Assembly: GCA_010645155.1 (NCBI GenBank)
Contig: CM021315.1
Span: forward strand, 9,480,140-9,544,139
Origin: Tigriopus japonicus
Lineage: Eukaryota > Arthropoda > Copepoda > Harpacticoida > Harpacticidae
Direction of reading: 5' to 3'
Length of the DNA stretch: 64,000 bases
The notes under the pieces were generated by a model, which saw only the letters and a list, made by a program, of their open reading frames with translations, had not been told where the DNA came from and made no database searches. The position numbers and the translations under genes are program-made. Positions 1 to 10,857 of the stretch are shown piece after piece. Each line of letters begins with the position of its first letter. Position 1 is the stretch's first letter.

Positions 1-443
1 ACTATTCTCATTCCTTCATTTTCCTATAGAAATGGTTCCTGCGTCGTGGAGGTGCTGATGAGGATGGGAGAGGAGTAACCCTCCAGATATCACCACAGAT
101 ACTTCTATTTAGCATTGTTTCACAAAAAGTTGGACTATTGGGTGAAGCAAGATTCCATCTATGTATTTTCCTGATTGTTAAGAGGACTAAAATCCTTTGG
201 AGAGCTGAATGTCAAAAGTTTATGAGACGAGTAAAAGGAGTGCTGGAACCTCTAAAATCAAGGTAAAGAACAATTAGTCAATAAATATTAACACAAAAAG
301 TTAACCTGAATGCTTTCAAGATGCATGTTCAACAGTTTTACTCGTTAATAAGGAATAAATGACATTGTGTCAAAATATGGCCTCGGCCTCATACCATTTT
401 TTCAAAAATCGGAGTTCGTGTCCACCCCTTTCAGGGGTTCCTG
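1..443 (-). mobile_element. End fragment of a hAT-like transposon
   Basis: This stretch is the inverted, nearly identical copy of the first 450 bases of the element at 34482-36475. It stops at the same terminal motif, which reads CAGGAACC from the end inward. The rest of the element lies to the left of the window. No coding remnant was seen. It belongs to the family called here from its complete relative, which shows a 7-bp target duplication. Confidence 0.8.
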
Positions 444-2600
444 AACTAGAACAATGTTATAGATAGAACAAAGAATAACTTATTCATTGGTCTAAAGTGC
501 ACTCACTGCAGCTGGCTTCACAATTATCTTATTTTGATTAAAAGCAGTGTTGACTACCTGCCACATTGGTCTTTGAACTTGCAACATCTTAACAATTTTC
601 AAACCAAATGAGGAACAGGCTTCATGACTACAATAAGCTGATTTTACAGGGATGATCCGCGAAACGGGGAAGTCCTTTTAAAGGAAACAACAATTAGTAC
701 AAGGGAACAAAAACAAATTCCCTTGAAAACAAGCCTTATGGCTCAAGGGATTTTTGGGACTTGATTTTGTTATTTTATTTACACTTACCACAAATCAAGC
801 CCGAAATACATACATACAATTAACTGAGGATGTAGTTAAAAACAAAATATGCTTGCAATGATCTGTGTCCAGTAACTCAAAAGAAAGGAAAAGCCGTGAA
901 AACAGATAATTGGGCTTGAAAACCGGTTTAAAATGACACTTAAGATACCCTGTTAAAATAACCAACTCCCAATTTCAGAAGAAAATGTTTTGATCGTAAT
1001 GTCAAAACTCGAAATGAATTAATTGTGATCTTTTTTTTAAATATTTTCCAAAAATTACAAAAAGCTACACTATTTTGTACTTGTGTCAAGGTATGAAAAA
1101 TAGACACATTCGAAGTTGAGAATCCGGATGAGACTTGTATAGTCCAATTTTCATGTTAAGTACCTTCACTCATCATTTATTAACAACAATGAGCAAATAT
1201 GCAATTAACGACGAGGCGTTTACACTGACATTTGGATTTTTGCTCGACTTGAACCAGACATCCGGCTCAACAATTACATTTACCGAAAATAGGAATGAAT
1301 AACAAATATAGTTGCCACCAAATTAATGATTGAAAATTAGTTTATATTTTTTTGTTCTTTTCATTACTTGTATTGAAAGTACTAAATTACATCTGGACCA
1401 TTGTGGCCTTTTTTAACAAAGCAAAAAAATTACCTCAAAGAAAGTTCAATACTAAACCAAACTGAGGGATTTGTCAATGCACAATGCTTTCAATTTACTA
1501 ATATACTCAAACTCTTAAGGAAACATTTCCATTAAAGGAAAATGAAAAATCGACAGCTCGGCCACAATGTATATAAGGTTTGAATCACTTGTCAACGCCA
1601 AACTTGCCCATGATGCCCACGATGCCCACAAAAAAATCATAAAATATTTTTGGTGTTTTCTTTTAAAAATCTGCAACTTCTCTAGAGTAAAATCGACAAC
1701 GTTGCGTATTATTTTTGTTTGGTTAGTTGAGTTTTTTGAACTACCGCTACAACGAATGGAATTCCCTGCATTTGATTCCAATTAATGTCTATTCTTGCAT
1801 GTTCCACGGAAAAAATCGGCAGGGGTCAAACGCAAAGGGTGAGAGGGTCAAGAATTAGATAGTAGCAAAAAATGAATATACTTTCTTACCTGGGCTCCGT
1901 AATGGAAAATATTGCGTTACTGGCTATTACAATTTTTTAGTTATGGTTGCTATGTAGGCTCTGAATGTGAGGTTTTCCGTTATTCTCCACTCTAATGTAA
2001 ACGAGCCCGAAGTACTTAAGCCAATTATCACTTGTGAAAGAGATCGTTTGCTAGGCTCAGGCTTGAAAGTAACGCCCTCAAACTCGCCAAGTTGCAGGTT
2101 CCGTAAATGCAATTCATGTTTGTTTTTCTTATTTAAGGTTGGTTATTCCTCACATGTAAAAGTAGTCTCTGAAAATGGCATGTCTACTTATAATTGACAA
2201 ATTTTCATTTCATTCGTTAATTAAGGATTTTTTCGAATCGTGTTCTACATACAGGGGACTATTCTGTACGTTTCAAAATAAAGGTTTTTTTTCCTTTCTG
2301 AGATCCATGAACAGGTACGTAGGTAAACGTGTACTGAAGGTATTTATCAAATGATTTTACACGTATTTCGAGCAAAACATCATTTATAGTTCGGTTTGTC
2401 ACAAAACTCAAAATTCGACGACATTGATGAAAACAATTAGGTGAATACTTGCTGATGACGGGGATCAGGATTGGCAAAATAAATATTTGGTACCGTCATG
2501 TTGAGTCTATAGAAAAACCGATCAGTTTTGTATTTGGAATTTGAGGTTAAACTCTTTCTTAGTATTTTCGCCGAATGTTTGTGGGTAAAAATGTAATGTA
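444..2600. other. Non-coding stretch, no gene recognised
   Basis: AT-rich sequence with only short, unconvincing frames. Bases 1730-1769 (minus strand) resemble the 3' tail of the retrotransposon at 37150-37196, including the shared core TTGTAGCGGTA followed by an A-rich run, so this is probably a tail fragment of that LINE or of a SINE using the same tail. Nothing else was identified. Confidence 0.5.
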
Positions 2601-2680
2601 AGGGAGATGGTTGAAGCGCAATTGATTAACGCGCGACCGAGCTACGCTCGGTGTCATGGGTTCGATCCCTAGTCTCCCCC
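2601..2680 (+). repeat. tRNA-like sequence, possible SINE head or tRNA pseudogene
   Basis: It contains a perfect A box (TGGTTGAAGCG) and a near-perfect B box (GGTTCGATCCC) at tRNA spacing, and its ends pair as GGGAGA with TCTCCC. The possible anticodon hairpin ACCGA/TCGGT has C instead of the invariant U before the anticodon, the D loop is too long, and the T stem is imperfect. This is best read as a decayed tRNA or the promoter part of a SINE. No second copy is present in the window. Confidence 0.5.
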
Positions 2681-4019
2681 CCTCAACTCCATGTCTAGTG
2701 GATACCCGCCTCGAACGGCGTTGCTTAAAACCCAGAATGGGCCCCTTTATACGTTATTTGTACGTCAAAAATTGTATTATATCATTAAACCAATCATGTA
2801 TCCAATGAGAAAAAAAATCTCGCAATAAAGATCATTACTATTAAAAAAAATACGTCACCAATATTTATGTTCACATCTCCTTGGAAGCATATTAACGTAA
2901 GGAAGTGAAATTGACTCAAGGATTACCCGAATCAAGAAAGTGTGATGGTATTCAAACACCATAACGACTTCAGTTTTCGCACTTACTCTCATTTCATTTT
3001 TAACATGTAAGCTTTTCTAATTCAGAATGTAAATTGGATTTTTTTCACTTCCTCCTATGTCCAAGGTTTCTCAATAAAGCAGAGAGGAATTGTGTTCTAC
3101 TTTGAACTTATTTTAAGGTAAGTCGAAATCTCTCGTGTTCCTGGGACAAGAGTGGATATGAATGATATAATTTGTTAAGCATGCTCAAGCATTTTCTGTG
3201 AAAAGAAAGCCAGGTGTTCCCTTCATTCAACTAACTTTGGACTTGCCGAAAGTTCGTCCATTTCAATTTAAAGAAAAAACTGCAACTTAATAACAAACAA
3301 GTGAGCCCTACTTATAACATTATAATCTTGGCTCCTTTAAACCTTCTAGATCAAAGAATTCAGGAACTGTCAAAATTTAAAAAGATCGATCAAGCCAAGC
3401 TTTAGCTATAAAAGTCTTCTTAAATGGCGAGAACTTTCCGATCATAGTGTACTATGTTTACGAATACAGATTTGCAAATGGATCTTGCGGTTAATAGTTG
3501 TGCTAAAATGTAAGATTTTGTAAACAAGAATGTTATTTCAACGACTGATCGACTGATCGAGGCTAAACAATATTTTGAAAGTCATCTCTCTTTAAACCTA
3601 CTAATTTGGGGGGTTTAAACAAACACACTCTACCGATGTAGGCCTCGTTCGCATTGCAAGATTCCATTACAACATAGTACAAAAGCAAAAGAACAATCTA
3701 TCATTCTAACAAACGTTTGCAATCTTAAGTGTTGAGTCGACCAAATAATCTCGTTTGCCGTATGTATGTAGGAGCGAGCCAAACGACGTAATTTTTCTTA
3801 CGTATGACTGAGGACCTGTCATGTCATCTCAGAAGATGAATATCCCAAAAAACTCGTTCAGTTTCATCGCAACCTTGAAACTGTCACTAAATTCCATGTA
3901 TCGGGTAATTACCCATATCTTTTCACCATTCCAAATCTGCACGAGACAAATGCATCAGATCCTTTTTCCATAATACAGTCGCTCTCTAAATTAGATACAG
4001 TCACTCTTGAACGTACTTC
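2681..4019. other. Non-coding stretch, no gene recognised
   Basis: AT-rich intergenic sequence. No splice-consistent frame, repeat or RNA gene was recognised. The right end runs into the presumed promoter and 5' UTR of the membrane-protein gene at 4366. Confidence 0.4.
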
Positions 4020-4365
4020 GTGTCTTTAAGAGGGGAGACAAGCGACTCCTTCGCTCTTGGAGAAACTGGAGAAGCTCCTCCGATCCTATGTAAGCTCTTT
4101 CCTCCTCTCCTTGGCCCAAAGGAGCAATGTATACAAGCTCTGAAACTTCAAACTCGCTCCCTCTCTCTTCCCTTGTTCTGGGTTCAACAGAGCAATACAC
4201 TCCTCGGATACTACCCACTACACTCCAGCCCAATGGCTCCAATGGGCAGGATATGCCCCCGTTACCCTCTTCCTTATCCGAGTACTGGCGTACCCCCTTT
4301 GGACATCAATTTTGTTTCCACAGCCAAACGTCCACAACAACAAACGCCAGAAGTAGTGAGGTGAA

Positions 4366-4869
4366 ATGTCCCGAAAATACAGCTATTTTGAAGAGGAACC
4401 TGGGGACTTTCAGCTCCCTTCCGTGTCCAAGACACCACCAAATGTGATCATCAGTCATCCTTCACCCAGACCCAGGCCTGAGCATGGTTTTTCCTCATCA
4501 TTGGACTTTCAAGAGAAGCTTGGCATTGCAGTTCGCCGTCAGAAACATCCGGACAAGCTACGATTCTGGCTCTTTGTTCTCGTTTTACTCGTGGTGGCCT
4601 TTCTCCTTGGATTCCTTTATTTCGACTTGCACAATGTGGAAGGTCACGCCATTCATAGAGTGTTATCGCCCATGATAGTGGTGCTTTCCGTGCTTTTTCT
4701 GGGGATTTTGCTAGTGATTTCTCATATCCTGTGGGTGTACTGGCTCCGTCATATTGATCTGTGTCAGAGATGTTTAGGTTGTTGCAATGAACCCGATCTG
4801 AAAGTCCGAATGGTCATGAAGCGATTTGATAGCAAGAATGTGGATGAATACATTGATATTGATGTTTGA
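4366..4869 (+). CDS. Small two-pass membrane protein, unknown function
   Basis: Single-exon frame of 167 aa starting at MSRKYSYF. The N-terminal 60 residues are polar and proline-rich. Residues about 66-86 form a very hydrophobic helix (core FVLVLLVVAFLLGFLYF), and about 101-126 a second (IVVLSVLFLGILLVISHILW). The stretch between them is short and contains histidines. The tail has a cysteine cluster (CQRCLGCC) followed by an acidic end (DEYIDIDV). A hairpin topology with both ends in the cytosol would fit, and the cysteines next to the membrane could be palmitoylated, but both are inferences. I do not recognise the family. The upstream frame (4020-4364) is closed by a stop just before this start and is treated as 5' UTR. 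Confidence 0.65.
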   Translation: MSRKYSYFEEEPGDFQLPSVSKTPPNVIISHPSPRPRPEHGFSSSLDFQEKLGIAVRRQKHPDKLRFWLFVLVLLVVAFLLGFLYFDLHNVEGHAIHRVLSPMIVVLSVLFLGILLVISHILWVYWLRHIDLCQRCLGCCNEPDLKVRMVMKRFDSKNVDEYIDIDV

Positions 4870-6358
4870 CACGGGAATGAATACACTTTTTTTACTTTCT
4901 TGAGCTGGACGATTCATACTGCATTTCTTTTCTGGGTTATGGGGAGCTCATAACTCGGTTCTAGAGCAAGGTCAAGAGTGTGACAAAGAAACCATAAAAT
5001 ACGTGCAAAGGATTGAAAGACGAGGGTCTACACCTTCTTGTCCATTCTTTGAATTCTTTCAATGTACACAATGCTGAGGAGACTTACCTTCGAGTTGCCC
5101 AAAGCAGTGAATGCGGTCGAAACTTAGTCATCTATTCTCTAGATTTGTTCCAAGTTAAACAATCGGCCCTATTCCGCCAGGGAAGTCCTTGCAACTCAAT
5201 TCTGGACACTTGAAGCGGAAAAGCTGATCCGTCGTTGCTACTCGTTACTTCTCAGCCAAGACATAATACGTATCTAGGCCCTCAATTAATGCTTTGTCAA
5301 TCACACGTTTTGTTCCCGAGGTCACAACGAGGATAGAAAAGGCAATATATTGTGAACAAATTTGGCTATTTTTTCCTGGATGTAGGTCTCTCATCAGTCG
5401 TCTTTATCGTTAGAGAATCGAGCAGAATGCAGTTGCTCCAGTTTGAAGGCGTGGTAACATGAGAGTTTCTTCATGTAGGTAATGACTCCTGGGTCGTGAC
5501 AACAAATTCTCTGAAATGTTTCGGTCAAGACAGTAACGGGAGGTGAAGAGACAACTTGTGAAAAATTGTCAACAATTCGCATCGAAAACTTCGTCGAGGG
5601 CTATTTGATCAATAAGCCACTTTCCATTCAAGACGGCTTTTAAGCCTTGACGTTCCCAATTGACGGAACTAGATAGACAAGACACTGAAACATGTCATGC
5701 CTCATGACACTAATAGAAGAATCCGTTATCATTGTTCGAACTCGGATTTTGTCTCAAAATCCCCCTCAAGCCAGATGGAATCGACCCTCTTTCAATGGAA
5801 GCGAGAAAGAAAGAATGACCCAAAACTTTCGTTCCAAGTCGTTCGTTCGCTTTGCTAACCTGTTTTTAGACTGCCTATTCCCGCCTATCAGGCACTCAGT
5901 TCACAATTCACACCTGAGCATCGGCGGGGCATGAGCTTTTGCATGGGGGACACCAGTCACACGAGGCTCCTGTCACAGGGTGAGCAAAAGGGTTTAGCCG
6001 TGCCAATTGGGTTTTGGGACAAAATCAAATGAGGATGCCATTTGGACCACTGAGTGTCATTTGAGAATCTTCAATCAAGAAGAGAACACCCATATGCTTT
6101 CCATAGTATTTCGGTGAATAACTCATAGTAAAATGGAACACCCAGAAGTCGTCGACTTTCCACCCAAATGATCCTAGCTTGTGCTGTGTCGAGGAGTGTC
6201 CCATGTGAGTATGGTCCGTGTTCGGAACAGTCCCGGGCAGGCGAAGGAGGGATAATTCTTTGGGATATTGACCTGGGGTACAATCAGGGGAAAATTTGAA
6301 CACTCAGTCGCTTCTTCCATGCACTACCTGGAACACGATTCTGATCCAAGCGGCCAAA
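4870..6358. other. Intergenic stretch with presumed promoter of the first spectrin-like gene
   Basis: It holds the 3' flank of the membrane-protein gene and the 5' flank of the spectrin-like gene that starts at 6475. A 62-codon frame on the minus strand (5394-5582) looks weakly protein-like but has no matching exons and is not called. No repeat was recognised. Confidence 0.4.
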
Positions 6359-6432
6359 GTAAGTTTTTCATTAAGGGATATCGAGCACTTGGAACAAAGG
6401 ACACATGTAACTTGGGCGATTTTTCTTTTTAG
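6359..6432 (+). other. 5' UTR intron of the first spectrin-like gene
   Basis: A consensus donor (AAA|GTAAGT) and a pyrimidine-rich acceptor (TTTTTCTTTTTAG) bracket 74 bases that end 42 bases before the start codon. The paralogue at 10858 has a similar small intron in the same place, which supports it. Confidence 0.6.
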
Positions 6433-6474
6433 CGTTAGTTGTGTAAATACGCAGTACAACCTAGACCTGCCATC

Positions 6475-8492
6475 ATGACCTTCTGGCAAGAGAACTATCC
6501 TTTTATCAAGGATGTCTATGTCATGCGACAGACCAAAATGGTCGAATGGATGGAGAACGTGGAGAAGGCCATTGCTCGCATCATGGCTGACAAGGTCTAC
6601 ACTTCAGCTGAGTTCAAGCGCGAACGTGACAATTTCCATGTAAGTGAACACAAATCTTACGACGAAGTTACATTAATGATGACATGCTTCATACATAATT
6701 TCCATAGGCCTTGTGCAAAGACTTGGAACGAGCCGAGATTAAGAAATGGCTCCAACAAATCTTGGAAATCATCATGGCCGAGCGTGGAAAGGAAGAACGA
6801 TCCGAGCAAAGCAAGAAGTTGGACGAGCTGATCGAGAAACACGAGAATCTCATTCCCAACGTCCTTAAGACTCAGGTCAAGGTTGATTTGTATTGGAAAT
6901 GTTACGCCTATGGTGACGAATTGAAGCCTCACATTGAGTTCTTGGACGGAATCATGCTGAGCTCGACTCGCGAGATCGCACCTTCTTGCGTTGAGAATGT
7001 CGACGAGTTGATTGAGCGACAAGAGAAGGCTTTGAATCAGCTCGAAACCAAACGCAACGTGGTCAACGAGCTCATCTTGAAGGGCAAGGCTCTCTTGGAG
7101 AACCCAGAGTAAGTTTAAGGAATTCTTTCGAAACACAATGGAACACATATCACTGAGCCTGATTCCCTCCCATTTAATTGTTTCACAGCAAACCAAGATT
7201 CTTGGACGATCATGTCAAGCGCATCCAGGAAGGTTGGGATGTCACCAAGGAGAAGGCCTCCGGTCGTCTATCCTTGCTCCAAGAAACCAAGTCTGCCTGG
7301 GAAGGTTATGCCGAAGGACTCGAGGCCATCGTTGTCGAGTTCGAAAAGGCCGACGAGGAGATGAAGAAGGTCAAGAAGCGATTCAACTTGGAGTCTGCCT
7401 TCGAGGATCTCGAGAAGAGACAACAAATTTTCAACCAATCCAAGACTACCATCGAACAAATGTACAAGGACTTGCAGCACAACTACGATGTCATGACCAT
7501 GACTCTGCCCGAGGACAAGAAGGACTTTGTCAAGAAGGAGGTCAAGGCCATCACCGACAAGCTCGACGTCGTGGGTAAATTCGAGGAGAAGGTCAAGAAG
7601 ATTGAGGAGTTTGTCAACAATCTCAGCACCTTCGACAAGAGCTTGAAGGAGCTTGACAAGTGGATGACTGATGCCAACACACAACTCAGTGACATCAAGG
7701 ACAAGTCCGACCAAATGACTCCCGAGGATCGTGTGTCCTACACAATGGAACTGTCCGAGGATATCAGCTCCAAGGTGACTGTCATCCAAGAGCTCATTGC
7801 CAGCGAAGAAGGTCTCCTTCCTCAAGGTAAAGTAACACGGAACCAAAAGTATGAATGGTACCCTTATGTAACTATGTTAATTTCGATACCTTTCAGGCGA
7901 TAAATGCCCTACCGATGCCGAAGAGTACAAGGCAGAGCTCAAGAGAATCGAAAAGTATGTCACTGACTTGCAGAAGAAGGTCATGACCGAGTGTGATAAC
8001 TTCTCCGAGGACGTCAAATACTGGGCCGAATACAAGACGGGTATCAAGGAATTCAAGCCTTGGCTGGAGACCGCCGAAAAGAAGTCCACCGAAGGCTTGC
8101 ACAAGCCACAGACTTTGGAGGACGCCAATGCCATGTTTGCCACCGTCAAGGACTTTGCTGAGTCTTGCATCAAGAACTTGAAGGTCTTGGAGGCCGCCAC
8201 CGCTGCTTCCCTCAAAATGACCACTCACAAAGAGGCCGATAGCGAAGTGGCCGTGCTCAAGGAGCGATATGCCAAGGTGAAGGTCGTGGCCGACGAATGG
8301 GTCAAGAAGGTGGAGACCTTGGTCAAGGAATGGCAACTCTTGGACACCACCGTGACCGAGTTGAACTCTTGGGTGGCTGAGGATCGTAAGGACAACAGCG
8401 AACAACAATTCTCTCTCGAGAAAATGGAGTCCACTCTGGGTGAACTCAAGAACATCTTCAAAGAGAAGGAGAAGCTCGTGGAGAATCTCTAA
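6475..8492 (+). CDS. Spectrin-repeat/coiled-coil protein, nesprin (Msp300)-like, copy 1
   Basis: Four exons (6475-6639, 6708-7108, 7189-7826, 7897-8492) with GT-AG borders in phases 0, 2 and 1 give 1800 nt and 599 aa. The protein starts MTFWQENYPFIKDVY and is almost wholly charged amphipathic helix with regularly placed tryptophans, as in spectrin-type repeats. It ends in FSLEKMESTLGELKNIF plus a short tail. There is no signal peptide and no membrane, actin-binding or KASH segment. I recognise it as resembling nesprin/Msp300-type muscle proteins, so a cytoskeletal scaffold role is likely but inferred. It is far shorter than full nesprins and looks like a stand-alone repeat unit. Copy 2 (10858) has identical exon lengths. 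The start is fixed by the MTFWQENY sequence shared by all three paralogues; an upstream in-frame ATG lies close to the 5' UTR splice site and is not preferred. Confidence 0.85.
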
Positions 8493-8606
8493 ATCTCTCC
8501 GAACATTCGTCAAACGTGAACCTGAAACATTGCGACCCACAATGGACACTGAAGTGTCAAAAGCAAAGCCCTTAGGGTGGGTGGTCCATGGACACAAGGT
8601 GTCCTT

Positions 8607-8746
8607 CCCCGGGTGGACTGCTGGGGCGCCAGGTTCAAATATCATCAACAGGATCCTTTTGAAGTTGAAAGTGTGTTTTACTCCTCCATATTTTTGTAAG
8701 CATATGAGCCCCGAAAGGATCCCGAGCCTGGTCTTCAACTGATGAG
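8607..8746 (+). promoter_or_regulatory. Conserved structured 3' UTR element, copy 1
   Basis: It begins 115 bases after the stop codon. A block (CCCCGGGTGGACTGCTGGGG plus CGCCAG) and a closing block (TCAACTGATGAGTC) are nearly unchanged in the 3' UTR of the tandem paralogue, while the sequence between them differs. Two nested helices can be drawn: CCAGG (8629-8633) with CCTGG (8727-8731), and GGATCCTTTT (8651-8660) with GAAAGGATCC (8713-8722). The same helices form in copy 2 with compensating base changes. A regulatory or RNA-processing role is inference. Confidence 0.6.
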
Positions 8747-10754
8747 TCCTAAGAGCTTCGTTTTTGACCGTATTGATTTGTAACTGCGCGCTTTGCTCTC
8801 TTAACTTTCAATGAAGAAATTTTGCTCAACCATCATACTGATGACATCTTCCAACCAATTCATTTGTGAATCTTTGGCGACTTGCTTACATCTATGTTTT
8901 ACTATCATAAAATGTTGTATCCTCATATTTCTATGTCATGTGTCCTGTCAAACTTGCCAAATGTTCATAAATACCCTAGTTTTACGTCGGCCTATGCCAA
9001 AATTTGTCTGAGAAAACTATGTTTGCAACTTAAAAATATCCATTTGATCACAAGAAGTATACCAAGACTGTCCCTAATCCTTTTTTGCCTTATTTCTTTT
9101 TAGTTTATACTTTTGAACAAGCACTTGATTAATAAAATATTTGTTTTCTTCCTGTAAAACTCAGGCACAAGAAATGTTCTTGGCGGAACAATATCAAATT
9201 TGTTCTCAAAACCTTTGATTTATGATTGCTTTGCAAGCAAAAAATGAGACAGCCATTTTTCAGCATCGATGAACCATAGAAAACACGCATGGTTCCTTTA
9301 AAGATACCACATTTCTGAAATTGGCTTTTGTAAAAACATAAAAGCAATTCAGTCTCAATTACGTGCAATTTGTTGGCATCAGTCTCAAAAATAGATTCAA
9401 ATCCTCGATGAAGGAAATATTTGCAGTGGGCTCAAAAATGAGAGTATCAGCCTTGAGCGAGTTCAAAATCTTGGCCCAAGTGTCAATTTTTTTGGCCCCT
9501 AAAACTAACCATATTTCGGCACAGACACACGGTGCATCCAAGTCATCAAAGCGCAATTTGAGATAAGGTTTTAATCAATATCCACGAGAAAGGGCTTCAC
9601 CACGAACACAACCATTAACAACACCAAAAATAAACTTGGTCGTCAGAATCAGATTTTCGAAGTAAGATAATCTATGTATGAAAACTGCTTAATCTGGAGT
9701 GTAGGAGTGGAAACGGTGAGATTTTCAAATAGAACGACAAGACGGGGTGACCTCTCCGCAATGAAGCTTTGGCCTCAAAAAACAAGTTGTTCTTACGTTC
9801 CATCCCAAACTGGGCCGAACGAGGAACGCATACACTACAAACGGAGAAAGCCGATTCATGGCACAAGGCCGTCCCATGCATGGCAAAGAAAAAAAAACCC
9901 AAATTATTACTTAATTCTTCAAAATAAAAATAGCCCTTAAATGTGGTAAAAAAATAATTAAAAGATAAAGACAATTTTGTGTGAACCAAACAAGGCCTTG
10001 ATGTCATTATGCCCTTGAATGAATTTAACAATTACTATAAGGTCTACTATAAGTTAATTACCTCTTAGTTGCACACTAAGCTCGTCCTGCGTTTTCTGGC
10101 ACAAGAAATGGGGGGAATTTTCCCCGCCATCCACCTCTACAGTACACATCACATACTCACATACGGGACGGAAACGTACCCTCGGCTTTCTACAAGCTTT
10201 GCTCATCACTAGCTAAATTTAACCCTGACATGACCTAACAATAGGGCTTGGTCGGCTCTCTTTCAAACACATCTTCTCTACTGTACACTCCCACATTTGT
10301 GCCCATTTCCACCTGCACCCTAACTCGACACTAGTCCAAAGTGTTGAACTACTAGAAGCGTCCGAACTTCGAAGATTGGTGACGTAACAATTGCAATCCT
10401 CCTGGATAAGCCTACAAGACAATAGCTGGCCCTGGTCCTTCGTTCCTCGATGTGTTCCAGAAGTGTTGCTTGAGCAAGGCGTTCTTCCTGTGGAATGCCG
10501 AGACACGCACAGGTCAAGCTGGTTAAGCAGCATATCATAGTTGCATTTGGATTGGGACGAGAAAAATTTTTTTGAACCCCTCGCCTGAGCAAGGAACAGA
10601 CGTGGGAAGTGGGACGGTTTAAAACAATAGTTTGCCTTGTCGTCTTCAGAGGATCACTCAGAGGCCTCCGCTGTTGAGCCAACTGTCCTTCCTCTTATCC
10701 GGAACCAACAGAAAGTGATTAAAATCGAGTGAACATTATCATTTCTCGAACGAG
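8747..10754. other. 3' flank of copy 1 and 5' flank of copy 2
   Basis: AATAAA near 9131 could end the first transcript. The rest is AT-rich with a more GC-balanced part (10080-10740) just before the second gene, presumably its promoter and first non-coding exon. Frames on the minus strand at 10219-10682 have no recognisable protein features. No repeat was recognised. Confidence 0.4.
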
Positions 10755-10837
10755 GTGAGTTGAAAGTGGCAAGAGTGGCACTCAGGTCTCTGATATCGGA
10801 AAAAGTTGAAGCGATCGTAATCGTCACTTTTTTATAG
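10755..10837 (+). other. 5' UTR intron of the second spectrin-like gene
   Basis: The donor CGAG|GTGAGT and the acceptor TTTTTTATAG enclose 83 bases that end 20 bases before the start codon. The position matches the 5' UTR intron of copy 1. Confidence 0.6.
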
Positions 10838-10857
10838 GGAATTGAACATCAATCAAA

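Noticed and set aside
2601..2680. A functional tRNA gene
   Set aside because: The base before the anticodon is C, the D loop is oversized and the T stem is imperfect, although A and B boxes are good.
4020..4364. Frames upstream of the membrane-protein gene, on both strands
   Set aside because: Overlapping frames on both strands in CT-rich sequence; most likely 5' UTR shadows.
5394..5582. 62-codon minus-strand frame with CCHDPGVITYMKK
   Set aside because: It has plausible composition, but a stop lies just upstream and there are no flanking exons.
7268..8738. Long antisense frames across the spectrin-like genes
   Set aside because: Leucine-rich mirror images of charged coiled-coil codons; no independent evidence.
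8607..8760. A working canonical hammerhead ribozyme or a SECIS element in the 3' UTR
   Set aside because: The core strands are in the wrong order and stem II is missing. For SECIS, the quartet cannot be framed and neither protein has an in-frame TGA to decode. Kept only as a low-probability finding.
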